NCBI GenBank assembly: GCA_002451275.1
Contig: DKBS01000159.1
Span: 1-17,745 of the forward strand
Direction: 5' to 3'
From: Planctomycetaceae bacterium UBA6894
GTDB lineage: Bacteria > Planctomycetota > Planctomycetia > Gemmatales > Gemmataceae
Length of the DNA: 17,745 nucleotides
Below are positions 1-8,700 of this stretch, in pieces. The notes beneath the pieces are model-generated. The model was not told where the DNA came from and did no database searches. It worked only from the letters and a program-made list of their open reading frames with translations. A program made the translations under genes and the position numbers. Each line of letters starts with the position of its first letter. Position 1 is the first letter of the stretch.

Positions 1-87
1 ACCGGGTCCTTTTTTTTCGTATTGTTTCGGTTCAATCCTTAGTTTCGAATCAGCCAAACGCCGGCTCGTCTCAGCGCACAGGACTAG

Positions 88-108
88 ACTCGGAGATCAA
101 TTCCGAGT
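88..108. other. Short perfect hairpin in intergenic DNA
   Basis: Seven-base arms ACTCGGA (88-94) and TCCGAGT (102-108) flank a 7-nt loop. There is no T-run on either side, so it does not look like a terminator. The surrounding stretch 1-208 holds no convincing gene; a T-run at 10-17 near the left edge might belong to a terminator of a gene outside the window. Function unknown. Confidence 0.35.
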
Positions 109-198
109 GCGGGACGCTTGTTCCCCTTCGCACAAAACCTGGCCCGGAGGACCTTCTTTACGCTGCCCCAGGCCTGCCCGTGAAGCTTTATCCCAACC

Positions 199-238
199 AC
201 CAAAGAGAAAGGGCCCCGGGGAATTCCCTGGGGCCCTT
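199..238 (-). terminator. Rho-independent terminator of the amidotransferase-like gene
   Basis: Arms AAGGGCCCC (209-217) and GGGGCCCTT (230-238) pair perfectly. The helix continues through one G-T wobble and three more G-C pairs to an AATT loop, giving about 13 bp. Read on the minus strand the stem runs into TTTCTCTTT (201-209), a broken T tract. It lies about 48 bp past the stop codon of the minus-strand gene ending at 286, the expected place for its terminator. Confidence 0.75.
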
Positions 239-285
239 GATACTTTCAGGGCATCCTTGCCCCGAAGGCATGTTCCATGGAAATA

Positions 286-1008
286 TCAGGCCGCCTTGCG
301 CAAGGGAGCGGGCTCGGCGCCATTCTTGCGGGCCTTGGCAAAGTCGATCATGCAGCGAAACACTTGAATATCGAGACCACTGGAGGTCGAGCAGGCTGGC
401 TGCCACTGGATCCCGAGGGCCCACCACGGATCTTCGAGGGATGTCTCGATGGCCTCGACCATGCCATCGAGTGCGGTTGCGCCCACGCGGAAAGCGCGGG
501 CCACCTTGCCCAGGCAGCGGCGGTGCTCGCTGTTGACTATCACCTCACCCTCGCCGAAGAGACGCGCCAGACGGCTCTCCTGGCTGATGTTGAGGGAGTG
601 GCGGAGGCCGCGCTCAGGGGGGTGGCGATGCTGCAGGGCCTCAGGAGCCTCGATGGAGATATCGGTCATCAGCGTGCCGCCAAAAGCGGAGTTCATGGCG
701 TGCATGCCGTGGTCAATCGCCAGGGTAGGGATGCGAAGCTTGCGGCAGGCGATGGCACATTCCTCGAGATCCTGCACCCGTGGGGCGCGGGCATCGTATC
801 CGGCAAGGATGACACCTGTCATGTCGCGGAGAATGTTTTCCCAGGATCCTTTGGGCGCTGATTCCCCCAGCAGAACCGGTTCAGCCTCGGCCACCTCGAC
901 CGCAGACTTGATTCCCGCAGCCCACAGGCCGCTGCCATGTTTGCGATCAGCGAAGTAGGATTCCGGGCCAAAGACAGCGATGCGTGGAAGTTCAGCGATT
1001 GCCAACAT
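286..1008 (-). CDS. Class I glutamine amidotransferase-like protein (PuuD/peptidase C26 type), catalytic triad lost
   Basis: The 240-residue protein has the order and length of gamma-glutamyl-GABA hydrolase-like class I amidotransferases. Visible are an N-terminal strand with GPE, the VILAGYD segment (about 66-72), the nucleophile-elbow region IPTLAIDHGMHAMN (93-106), VNSEH (158-162), a DGMVEAIE segment (181-188) and ALGIQWQPA (197-205). In active members these read roughly ICRGMQ and GVQWHPE. Here Cys is replaced by Asp99, His by Gln203 and Glu by Ala205, so hydrolysis by the usual mechanism is not possible. A ligand-binding or structural role is inferred. There is no signal peptide, so it is probably cytosolic. 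A GGAAGGA ribosome-binding-like stretch lies about 12 nt before the ATG. It is transcribed divergently from the FtsH/MoxR cluster; a link to it is possible but unproven. Confidence 0.8.
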   Translation of the reverse strand: MLAIAELPRIAVFGPESYFADRKHGSGLWAAGIKSAVEVAEAEPVLLGESAPKGSWENILRDMTGVILAGYDARAPRVQDLEECAIACRKLRIPTLAIDHGMHAMNSAFGGTLMTDISIEAPEALQHRHPPERGLRHSLNISQESRLARLFGEGEVIVNSEHRRCLGKVARAFRVGATALDGMVEAIETSLEDPWWALGIQWQPACSTSSGLDIQVFRCMIDFAKARKNGAEPAPLRKAA

Positions 1009-1128
1009 GATGTGAGAGATCCTTCCGGTTTCGCCTCCGGGCTTCCTGCCCTGGATTACGGCAAGCCGACAGCTGCCAGCTCAGGGGATGTTATAAACCG
1101 GCAGAAACCGATGTTCCAGCTGTAATTG

Positions 1129-1152
1129 AAAAATTTTCCCAAAAATTTTCCG
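1129..1152. repeat. 12-bp tandem direct repeat in divergent promoter region
   Basis: AAAAATTTTCCC at 1129-1140 is followed directly by AAAAATTTTCCG at 1141-1152. Each unit has an A-tract/T-tract core (AAAATTTT). It is the most AT-rich stretch in the 284-bp gap between the divergent genes starting at 1008 and 1293. Two equal units about one helical turn apart could be an operator or a bent-DNA upstream element; this is inference. I found no convincing -35/-10 pair in this gap. Confidence 0.5.
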
Positions 1153-1292
1153 GGACAATCCCGCCCAATTTGATGGTTGTCTAACAGGGTGACAGGGCGC
1201 ATCCTGTTGTTGAGGCGCCTCTTGGGGAACATCGAACCGCCGGGCGGGAATCCATCGGCGCATGCCGGGAAAAACAGGGGAAGAGCGAACCC

Positions 1293-2411
1293 ATGGGGCC
1301 CGAAAGCATGGCTGTCGAATCGGAAAACAGCGTTGAGAAGGTCCGGGTCCACCCACTGGACGGTCCCCTTCTGGAATTGGCACGGGCGATGCTTTCCGGT
1401 GAGGGTGGAATGCCATCGTTTCCCCTGTCACGCGTGGGGGGCAAACCCCACGACACCTTGAGCGCCGCCGGGGCGGCACTTTTGAAAAGCTGGCTGCGAC
1501 GGTCAGCACCCCGTTTGCTGGCTAAACATGGCGGCGGATTGATACGCCCTTGGCCCGAGCAAGGAGGCCTTGTCCGGCAACCCATCTGGCAACGGGCCTC
1601 TGGAAAGACATTACACCTCTCCTTTGGACACCACGCATGGGAGCTTCTGCGCTGGCTGGCCAGGCTGGATATGGAAACCACCCGGGATGGCGTCCGGGTC
1701 AGCCCGCAGCCCCCGGCTTGGCAGGCGGATACCGGGCAGGCTTTCCTGATGTGGCGTCTGGCGGACAGCCTGCCCCCCTCCGGCGGGGCCGGAGCCGTGC
1801 TATCTGCCGCCCTGCCGGCATGGGTCGGCGATCACCTGCTCCTGTGGATGGCCTATCCGCGGATTGCAACGCCTGAAGGAGCCCGCCCCTGGACCGGGTG
1901 GCTGGATGGAGGATTCCTCACCCAACTGGAGGCGTGTCAGGGGTGGGTGGCCCAACGCTGGCGGGAGGAACTGGGCGAATTGGCGATGGCCCCCAAGGAC
2001 CCGGAACTTTGGATCGGGTGCATGGAAAACCTGTGCGGCCGCGCAACCGCCGTGCTGAACTGGTCGGCGGGCACCGAAGGCCGGTGGGACCTGGCGGGGC
2101 CCTTATACCGGGCATGGTGCTCCCCCTCGACCATCCATGTTCTGGACACCATGGAGCGACTGAAACCGCAACTGTTCCGCGAGGGTCTATCCCACGGGCA
2201 GCCATGGGCCGGGCGTATGAAGGCCTTTGCCTCCGTGGCGGAGGCTTTCGCCCGACATCACCAGCAGGCCGCGTCCCGGCTGTTTTACGACGAGGATCAC
2301 GCAGCCGCCCAGGCCCTGCTGCACCAGGTCTCCCACCTTCCGGGTACGAACGACCTTGGAGCTTGGGTGAAGTATGTCACCAGCCGGGTCCATGCCGCCT
2401 GCCAGCCTTGA
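1293..2411 (+). CDS. Unrecognised Trp-rich protein, first gene of the FtsH/MoxR cluster
   Basis: A 372-residue soluble protein with no signal peptide, membrane segment or known catalytic motif that I can see. It is unusually rich in tryptophan (19 Trp, about 5 percent) and looks mostly alpha-helical in the C-terminal two thirds. The ATG at 1293 is preceded by AGGGGAAG (1276-1283) at good spacing; an in-frame ATG at 1308 lacks this advantage. It begins the same-strand run of six genes ending at 10206. The arrangement resembles FtsH-vWA-MoxR systems, which carry several uncharacterised accessory 'X' proteins, and this could be one of them. I cannot say which. No MIDAS (DxSxS) motif is present, so it is not a canonical vWA protein. 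Confidence 0.75.
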   Translation: MGPESMAVESENSVEKVRVHPLDGPLLELARAMLSGEGGMPSFPLSRVGGKPHDTLSAAGAALLKSWLRRSAPRLLAKHGGGLIRPWPEQGGLVRQPIWQRASGKTLHLSFGHHAWELLRWLARLDMETTRDGVRVSPQPPAWQADTGQAFLMWRLADSLPPSGGAGAVLSAALPAWVGDHLLLWMAYPRIATPEGARPWTGWLDGGFLTQLEACQGWVAQRWREELGELAMAPKDPELWIGCMENLCGRATAVLNWSAGTEGRWDLAGPLYRAWCSPSTIHVLDTMERLKPQLFREGLSHGQPWAGRMKAFASVAEAFARHHQQAASRLFYDEDHAAAQALLHQVSHLPGTNDLGAWVKYVTSRVHAACQP

Positions 2412-2534
2412 AAAGTCGTTTTTCGCCTGCTTGCCGGACCTACAATAACAGGATGGCAAACGCAGGCAGTCCAAGTATTTGAAGCTGGACCAAGATTGAC
2501 CGGAAAAAGGGAACACGAGGCACCAGAAACCAAC

Positions 2535-3140
2535 ATGAGTTACGCCTACCGGATTGAGGTGAAGGAATCACGACTGGTGGAAGTGGCCGGAAAGGACAGC
2601 TTCACCACCCGGGTGGAAGTGGTGGATGTGCTTCCCGCGCCTGAGATGCGGACCATTCTGGAGCGCAAGCTGGCGGAGGGTGGCTACCAAAAAGACGGGG
2701 AGGAGATGGTGCGGACCGAGGGGTCTCTGGAGGTTCGCGTGAATCCCGGCAGCCGGGAGGTGGTGGTATCCAGCACCCGCCAGGCTACCCGCCAGGTGGA
2801 TGTGCGGCTGAACCGTAGCCTGGAAGCCCACACCACCGCCGAAATGACCGGCGCCAATCAAAAGCGCGACGAAATCCGCAAGGAATTGGAAAAAGAGGCA
2901 AAGGAAAAGCTCGACCAGCAGGCCAAGGTGGCCGGCTCGCTGATGGAGCAGCAACTGCGGGAAACCGCCACCCGGACCCTGAAGGAATCCCTGCCCGGAA
3001 TCCGCGAGGAACTGGGGCGAATCGGGCACGCCACCCAGGCGGAAGCCCTGGAAACCAAAGCGCGCCGAATGGGAAGGGTGGAACGCGTGGAGCACGACCC
3101 CAAAAACCAGTCCATGACCATCGTTGTCAAGCTGGACTGA
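2535..3140 (+). CDS. Beta/coiled-coil accessory protein of the FtsH/MoxR cluster
   Basis: A 201-residue protein from the ATG at 2535; an in-frame ATG at 2496 would add 13 residues that look unlike coding sequence. The N-terminal ~95 residues alternate hydrophobic and polar residues as in a beta-rich domain, with a Thr/Arg/Val-rich stretch near 75-92. Residues about 105-180 are highly charged (Lys, Glu, Gln, Arg) and predicted to form a long helix or coiled coil. The last 20 residues return to a beta strand (MTIVVKL). I recognise no enzyme motif. A purine-rich stretch (cacgagg) lies about 14 nt before the start, so the ribosome-binding site is weak. It sits 123 bp after the first gene and 71 bp before the FtsH-like gene. 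A scaffold, adaptor or substrate-receptor role for the protease is an inference from context only. Confidence 0.75.
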   Translation: MSYAYRIEVKESRLVEVAGKDSFTTRVEVVDVLPAPEMRTILERKLAEGGYQKDGEEMVRTEGSLEVRVNPGSREVVVSSTRQATRQVDVRLNRSLEAHTTAEMTGANQKRDEIRKELEKEAKEKLDQQAKVAGSLMEQQLRETATRTLKESLPGIREELGRIGHATQAEALETKARRMGRVERVEHDPKNQSMTIVVKLD

Positions 3141-3211
3141 TCACGCTGGCTCCCACACCCAACCTGTTCCGGCCCCTTGACCGGCTTCACCCCCTACTCT
3201 TTGGAACAAGC

Positions 3212-5371
3212 ATGCCCCCTGTCTCACTAGCCCTTCGCCCGGGCGACTGCCCCGCCTCGTTAACCGACCAGGAAGCGATTGAAACCGCCTACTCCGCCGA
3301 CTTGGCCGAAGTGGTTCGCAAGCTGACCCGGGGCGTCTCGGTGCTGATGGAATGCGAGAAGGAGATTTGCCTGCATGTGCTGATGGCACTGCGCACCCGA
3401 CTGAAAAGCCTGAAGCCCGCGCGTGAGATGGAAGTGATCAGCGGTAGGCCCAGCACCGACCCGAACGCCGGTAACCTGCTGCAAAGGATGTTGGGCGAAC
3501 TGGAAAAAGCGGCTGCCCAACCGCCTGGCAAGGTGAACATCCTGCCCCACCTGGACCTGCTGACCACCTCGGGCGGGCCGACCATCACTGATACCGGGCG
3601 TGAGGCGGTCAACCAGCTTTACCAAAACCCCCAGCATGTCTGGCTGGGTTTTGCCGACCCCACCCTGCCCTTGCCCGGCGTGGTACGCAACCTGTTTCCG
3701 CACCGGGTCCAGTTGATGGGGATCCCGAGGGAAAAACTCGCCTCCCTGATCACCTCCACGGAAAGCCGGAAATTTGGCGAAAGCGTCCATGTGGGCGAGG
3801 TGTACCGGTATGTTTCGGGCACCAACCCCGTCCGGCTGCGCCGGTTGCTGGCGGCTATTGAGGGGCAGGACCTTCCCGCCTCGCCGAAAGCGGCGCTGGC
3901 CCAGTTGCGGCAGGGAACCCTGCAAGCCGGCCTGGAAATGCCAACGGTTGACCTGGACCGGGATATCGGCGGCTACGACCGTGTGAAACGACGGATTCGC
4001 GAAGAAATTCTCGACATTCTGAACCTGCGCGACAACGCCGACGACCAAGACCGGGCACGGGATCTGGAGGCGCTGCTACCTCGCGGCCTGATTTTCTGGG
4101 GTCCACCCGGTACCGGGAAAACTCTTTTCGCCAAGGCGATGGCCACTGCATTGGGCGCATCGGTGCAGGTGGTGTCCGGACCGGAACTGAAAAGCAAATG
4201 GGTGGGTGAGAGCGAGGAAAACCTGCGGCGGATCTTCGTGCAGGCCAGACAATCCGCCCCATCGGTGATCATTTTCGACGAAATTGATTCGTTTGCCGTG
4301 GCGCGGGGTACCTTCACCGGATCGGGTGTGGAGCACTCGATGGTGAACCAATTGCTGACCGAGATGGATGGCTTCCGCAAGGAGGAACTGGTGTTCGTGG
4401 TGGCCACAACGAACCTGGTGGAGGCATTGGACCCTGCGCTGTTGCGCCCCGGACGGTTTGAGTACCAGATTCATGTGCCTTACCCGGCCAAGGAAGCCCG
4501 GCGGGCGATTCTGGAAGTGCATGGCAGGGCCATGGGATTGCCTTGGGACGAGGCCTCGCTAGCCCATGCCGTCCGCCGCACCCGGGGCGTGCCGCCGGGT
4601 GCCTCGCGGGCCTCCCGCTGGTCGGGCGACCACTTGCAGGCGTTTTGCAGGTCCTTGGCCAGGTCGAGGCTCCGTCAGTCGAAAATCAGCGGCATCACCA
4701 TCGCGGAGGTGGAGGAGGCCCTTCGTGGGCAGGTCGAGAGCAAGCTGCTGAGCCGGGAAGAAGCCCGCGTGGTCGCGGGGCATGAGTGCGGCCACGCCGT
4801 GGTGGGCCTTGCTCTGGAACGGGCCCCGCTGCCGGAGCGTATCGCGCTGGGTGATGACATTGCCGGCGCGCTGGGTTACGTGGAAACAGGCCTGGGGCGG
4901 CGGATCCATTCGGTGCCAGAGCTTCTGGATGCGGTGTGCGTGCTGCTGGCGGGTCGGGAAGCGGAGCTGCTCCTGGAGGGCGAACTGTCGCTGGGCAGCG
5001 GGCACGACCTGTGGGAAGCGACGCGTGTGGCGCGGGAATTGGTGGAGGTGTACGGCATGGGCGGCGACACCACAGGCGTGTGCCACTACGGGGCCCGGGA
5101 CGGCAGTCCGGAGCGCTACAAGGACCTGTCCGCGAGTGTTCGCGAGGCGCTGGACACCGAGGTGCGCAGGCTGCTGGACGAGCAGGTGCTGCGCGCCCGC
5201 TCGATCCTGACCGAGCGGAGGAAGCTGATGGAATCCCTTCGCGCCAAATTGCTGGAAAAGACACGGCTGGAGTCGGACGACATTGCCAACCTGCTGGAAA
5301 AGCAGGCGCCCGACCTTAAGGACCGTATCAAGGCACTGCGTTCCGAACGGGACGAGGACGAGCCCGAATAA
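3212..5371 (+). CDS. Soluble FtsH-like AAA+ zinc metalloprotease
   Basis: A 719-residue ATP-dependent protease. Residues 1-245 are a cluster-specific N-terminal region with no transmembrane helices, unlike classic FtsH. The AAA+ module has Walker A GPPGTGKT (297-304), Walker B IIFDEID (353-359), sensor-1-like ATTN (398-401) and arginine fingers R412 and R415 in LLRPGRFE. The pore-loop region reads KSKWVGES (327-334), closer to Cdc48/proteasomal ATPases than to the FVG loop of FtsH. The metalloprotease domain has HECGH (524-528, HExxH) and GHD with Asp599 as the probable third zinc ligand, so proteolytic activity should be intact. The C-terminal ~50 residues are charged and helical. Start: ATG 3212 with GGAA 6 nt upstream. 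The stop codon overlaps an ATG at 5371, but the next gene more likely starts at 5401. Expected role: unfolding and degrading proteins in the cytosol, perhaps gated by the neighbouring gene products. Confidence 0.92.
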   Translation: MPPVSLALRPGDCPASLTDQEAIETAYSADLAEVVRKLTRGVSVLMECEKEICLHVLMALRTRLKSLKPAREMEVISGRPSTDPNAGNLLQRMLGELEKAAAQPPGKVNILPHLDLLTTSGGPTITDTGREAVNQLYQNPQHVWLGFADPTLPLPGVVRNLFPHRVQLMGIPREKLASLITSTESRKFGESVHVGEVYRYVSGTNPVRLRRLLAAIEGQDLPASPKAALAQLRQGTLQAGLEMPTVDLDRDIGGYDRVKRRIREEILDILNLRDNADDQDRARDLEALLPRGLIFWGPPGTGKTLFAKAMATALGASVQVVSGPELKSKWVGESEENLRRIFVQARQSAPSVIIFDEIDSFAVARGTFTGSGVEHSMVNQLLTEMDGFRKEELVFVVATTNLVEALDPALLRPGRFEYQIHVPYPAKEARRAILEVHGRAMGLPWDEASLAHAVRRTRGVPPGASRASRWSGDHLQAFCRSLARSRLRQSKISGITIAEVEEALRGQVESKLLSREEARVVAGHECGHAVVGLALERAPLPERIALGDDIAGALGYVETGLGRRIHSVPELLDAVCVLLAGREAELLLEGELSLGSGHDLWEATRVARELVEVYGMGGDTTGVCHYGARDGSPERYKDLSASVREALDTEVRRLLDEQVLRARSILTERRKLMESLRAKLLEKTRLESDDIANLLEKQAPDLKDRIKALRSERDEDEPE

Positions 5372-5400
5372 TGGCATGGGAAAACACCTGGAGAAACACC

Positions 5401-5673
5401 ATGGCTGAAATGGTTCTCAAGCTATCGCGTGATCCCGCAAGCGGCAGACCGGTGGTGGTAGTGGAATTGCACTCCGATGCCGACTCCCTCCCTTTTGAGC
5501 ACGAGGAGTCCCACCGGAAGATCATTGAAAACCTGATCGGCCGCGGCCTGATCGGGCAGGGTGAGGATCCGGAATTGATCATTTCGCGTGCGGACAAGAA
5601 GGGAAATCCCTTGCCCCCGGAGGGCGAGACCACCCCGGCGGGCGAACCACACAAACAAGCCGGCGGCCGCTGA
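5401..5673 (+). CDS. Small protein with two strands, a helix and a Gly-Gly-Arg tail
   Basis: A 90-residue protein. The ATG at 5401 is chosen because GGAG (5390-5393) sits 7 nt upstream and the domain begins at once (MAEMVLKL); the in-frame ATG at 5371 overlaps the protease stop and adds 10 residues without a ribosome site. Apparent layout: strand (MVLKLSRD), turn, strand (RPVVVVELHS), an acidic/His-rich helix (FEHEESHRKIIENLIGRGL), a short strand (ELIISR), then a Pro/Gly/Glu-rich flexible tail ending Ala-Gly-Gly-Arg. It lies between the protease and the 1140-residue protein. I do not recognise it at family level with confidence. It may be one of the small conserved components of FtsH-vWA-MoxR systems. 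A ubiquitin-like fold is an idea only. Confidence 0.75.
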   Translation: MAEMVLKLSRDPASGRPVVVVELHSDADSLPFEHEESHRKIIENLIGRGLIGQGEDPELIISRADKKGNPLPPEGETTPAGEPHKQAGGR

Positions 5674-5713
5674 GCCTCCTCCTTCCCACCTTGACCGCGA
5701 CCCGACGGAACCG

Positions 5714-8700
5714 ATGATGGCCAAGGCTTGGACCTGCGACAACGAATCCCGACTGCGGGCCATATTCAGCCTTGAACCCAAGCTGGCCAGCCGTCTGGTA
5801 CCCTGCCGGCACTGGCAGGTGGAAGGTCGTGTCCTCCTGCAACCGCACAAGACCCTGCCGCCCGCGTTGGCCGCCCGAGCCACCGATTTGGGGCTGCAGG
5901 CGATTCAGGTGGAGCCGCCAAAAGATGCCGCCGAGGCGGTCAGTCCCTGGCAACTGTTCGCCCTGGAAGAGGCGCCTTTGCCCGAAAAACTGGGCGAGGA
6001 ACCGGTTCCGATCCTTTTTCTCTGCCCGGACAACGCCACGGTGGTGGATCTGGCCGCCCGGATATTGGAACTGGGCTGCGACCAGATGCGGGCGGGCAGC
6101 CTGCCCGGAGGCTTGGTGGCGCTTTGGGCGGCCCATCCACCTTTGTTTGTGGTGCTGACCGCGCTGGACCAGCCCCGCACCCGGGTCCTTTACGAGCAGA
6201 GCCCGGGTGTGTTCAGCCCGCTGCGCGCGCGCCATCCGTTTCTGGATGGACTGGTGGTGGCTCAGGGCACCTGGCTGATGCTGGAAGCGCCCACGGGGCA
6301 CACTTGTCTCCAACAGGAAGCGCTGCAACCGCTGGATCAACACTGGCAGTTGCTGCAGGCGGAACACGAGGCCTTGCAGCCGGCGGATTGGGGTCAAATG
6401 ATTCCGGTCCCCCTGGCCCTGATCCCCTCCTCGCTGCCCTCAGGGAAGGAGTGCCTGTGGAAAATCGACTCCGAGTTGCTGCCGACTTTCCTCGAGTGGG
6501 TGAGCCAGGCACCCGAGGAGCAGTTATGCCAGCTTGAATGGATTGCGCTGGACATCGGAGCAAACCGTTCCTTTCTGGTGCGACCGCTCATCCAGACCGC
6601 CCCAGTTTCGCTCCCCGTCTTTTCCACCGCGTACGAGCGGGCCCATCCCATGGAATCGATTTTCATCCCCTCGGGAACGCGGCTCTGCCCGCCTCTGCGG
6701 GTGGAGAGATTGCGGGAGGCGGCGGGGTTGGGCCCGGGTATGATCGCCTGGCTGGAGACAGACACAAGCCATCCGCAAAGACTGGCAAAAAGCCAAACGG
6801 TGGCCGCGGCGGCCTTCCGCTCCCTGGAATCCTGCCTGGAATACCAGTTGGCGGCCGAACCGGAAGTTTTGGAGGCTTGGCAGGAAAGTATTGGGTTTTC
6901 CGACCTGGAAGAGATGGTTTTCGAGCCCATCCAGACCTCCGTCGTCAAACCCCGTCATGACAGGGAAACCCCCGTGGCCTCATCCAGGCCGGCGGGCGAA
7001 GTCCCCGGCCCCACGACTGGCAACGCCCCCACAGCGGAGATCCAGTCAGCCGCCAAAAAACGCAAAAAAAACGCGACCAAAGCAGCCCCCGGCAAGGAGG
7101 GGGCCGAAAGCAACCACGCCTCCGTTCAGGCAAGCCTTGCTCTGGAACAATGGCTGGAAAGACCGGGAGCGCTGCATGATCCCGATCGGATGGAGCAGGT
7201 AGGCCCCCTGGCGCAAATCCTCTCGGGCGCCCACCGGCACCGTGACGCCTCGGACATTCTTTTGCTGCAATGGTGGGCCAGGTCACCCCTGCGGGAGCCC
7301 TGGACAAATACCGGTATAGCCGCCATCACGTCCCAGGAAAGGGAAGCCCTGACCCAACAGGCCGGGGCCTTGGCGGAAGAGATTTTCAAGAATCCGGCCA
7401 TTTTGGTCCGCAAGGAAGGCATCACCGGTGAAAACCGGGTGGCTGCCAGCCGCTGGCTGGCGCTGGACATCGCCTCACGCGGGACGAAACAAGTCCCTTC
7501 GCCCGATTGGTCCGGCCTTTTGGAGCAGGCGGAACCCTGGATGCCAGTGCGGCACGCCTGGGTGGCCTGGATGAACTGGCGGGCGATCACCGGCGATGTC
7601 CAGGCACTGGCCTTGGCCCATGACCGGCTTTTGCGCCGGTTGGCCCAAGGGCTGGAAGTGGGCAGGGATTCACCGCCCTTCCTGAGTGGCAGACTGCTGC
7701 GGGAACGCGGCGGGCGATCCGATGCCGTTCGATTGCTCGAGGCCATGCGTGAAAGTTTTTCGGAGCGCATGCCCCTGCGGGAATCGGATCGGGCCGATCG
7801 CATGACCGGGGCACTTGCCCATGCGCTTTTTGCCGCCGGCGCCCTGCGCGCTGGGGAACCGGCGCAGGCTGCCACCCTTTGGGAAAATGCTGCGACCTCG
7901 CTTGAGGGTGAGGGGCCGCTGGGAAAGGTGCTGCGCGCAGCGGTGGAGGAGCGTCTGGCGCAGATACGCGCCAACATGCCCCAAGACCAGACCCCGCGCG
8001 CTTTCGCTCCCGACGCGACCAGGGGCCTTTCGGCGACCGACCGGTACCGCCTCGACAATTTGCGGAAAGTGTTGAATTTCCTTGAACCCTCGCAATCCAT
8101 CAATCCCGTGAGCCATTACCTGGCAGGGCTGACAGCAGCCAGCGGCACCAACCCCCTCCGGGACCGGGCTGTTGGCATCCAAAACGCCCCGGCGGAGCAA
8201 GTTCGCCCGTTACTAGCCGCCGGTCTCAATGATCTCGAAACACTTTTGGCTGGAAACAGCGGGGGCCAGGCGGACGAGTTGGACAATTGCCTGCAGTTGC
8301 TCCAGACGATCCAGGAACGGGCCGGGCAGGCGACCGTTGAAATTGCCAAACGCTCTCTGTTTCTGGGCAACCTGCTGACCCGCCGGCTGCTGGAGGGAAC
8401 CGGCAACATTTCGCGGGAACGGTCGATGCAATTCTGTCTGCGGCTGCTGCGCGGAGCCCTGCATGCCGCGGGCCCCTGGGGCCTGCGGGACGAGGTGGAC
8501 AAATGGCTGCACGCCGCACTGGAACCGGATGCCGACAGCCCTGGGCTTTTCGCCCTGCTGGCGCAAACCGGCCAGGGCAGGCTGGTGGGATCGCTCCTGC
8601 AGGAGATGGTGGGCAGGCTACGGGCCTGGGACATGGAAACAGCAGGCTTCGCACTGGTGGATGGGCTGGAAAAAGTGGTGGGCCTGACTGGCCCCGAGGA

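Noticed and set aside
27..55. tRNA-like TTCAATCC and TTCGAATC motifs near the left edge
   Set aside because: The flanking bases do not form a T-arm stem or acceptor stem, so no tRNA is supported.
277..861. 194-residue plus-strand open frame opposite the amidotransferase-like gene
   Set aside because: It is a shadow frame antisense to a protein with clear family motifs and has no ribosome site or recognisable domain.
1154..1181. GACAA/TTGTC inverted repeat in the divergent gap
   Set aside because: The arms are only 5 bp with an 18-nt spacer, which is expected by chance.
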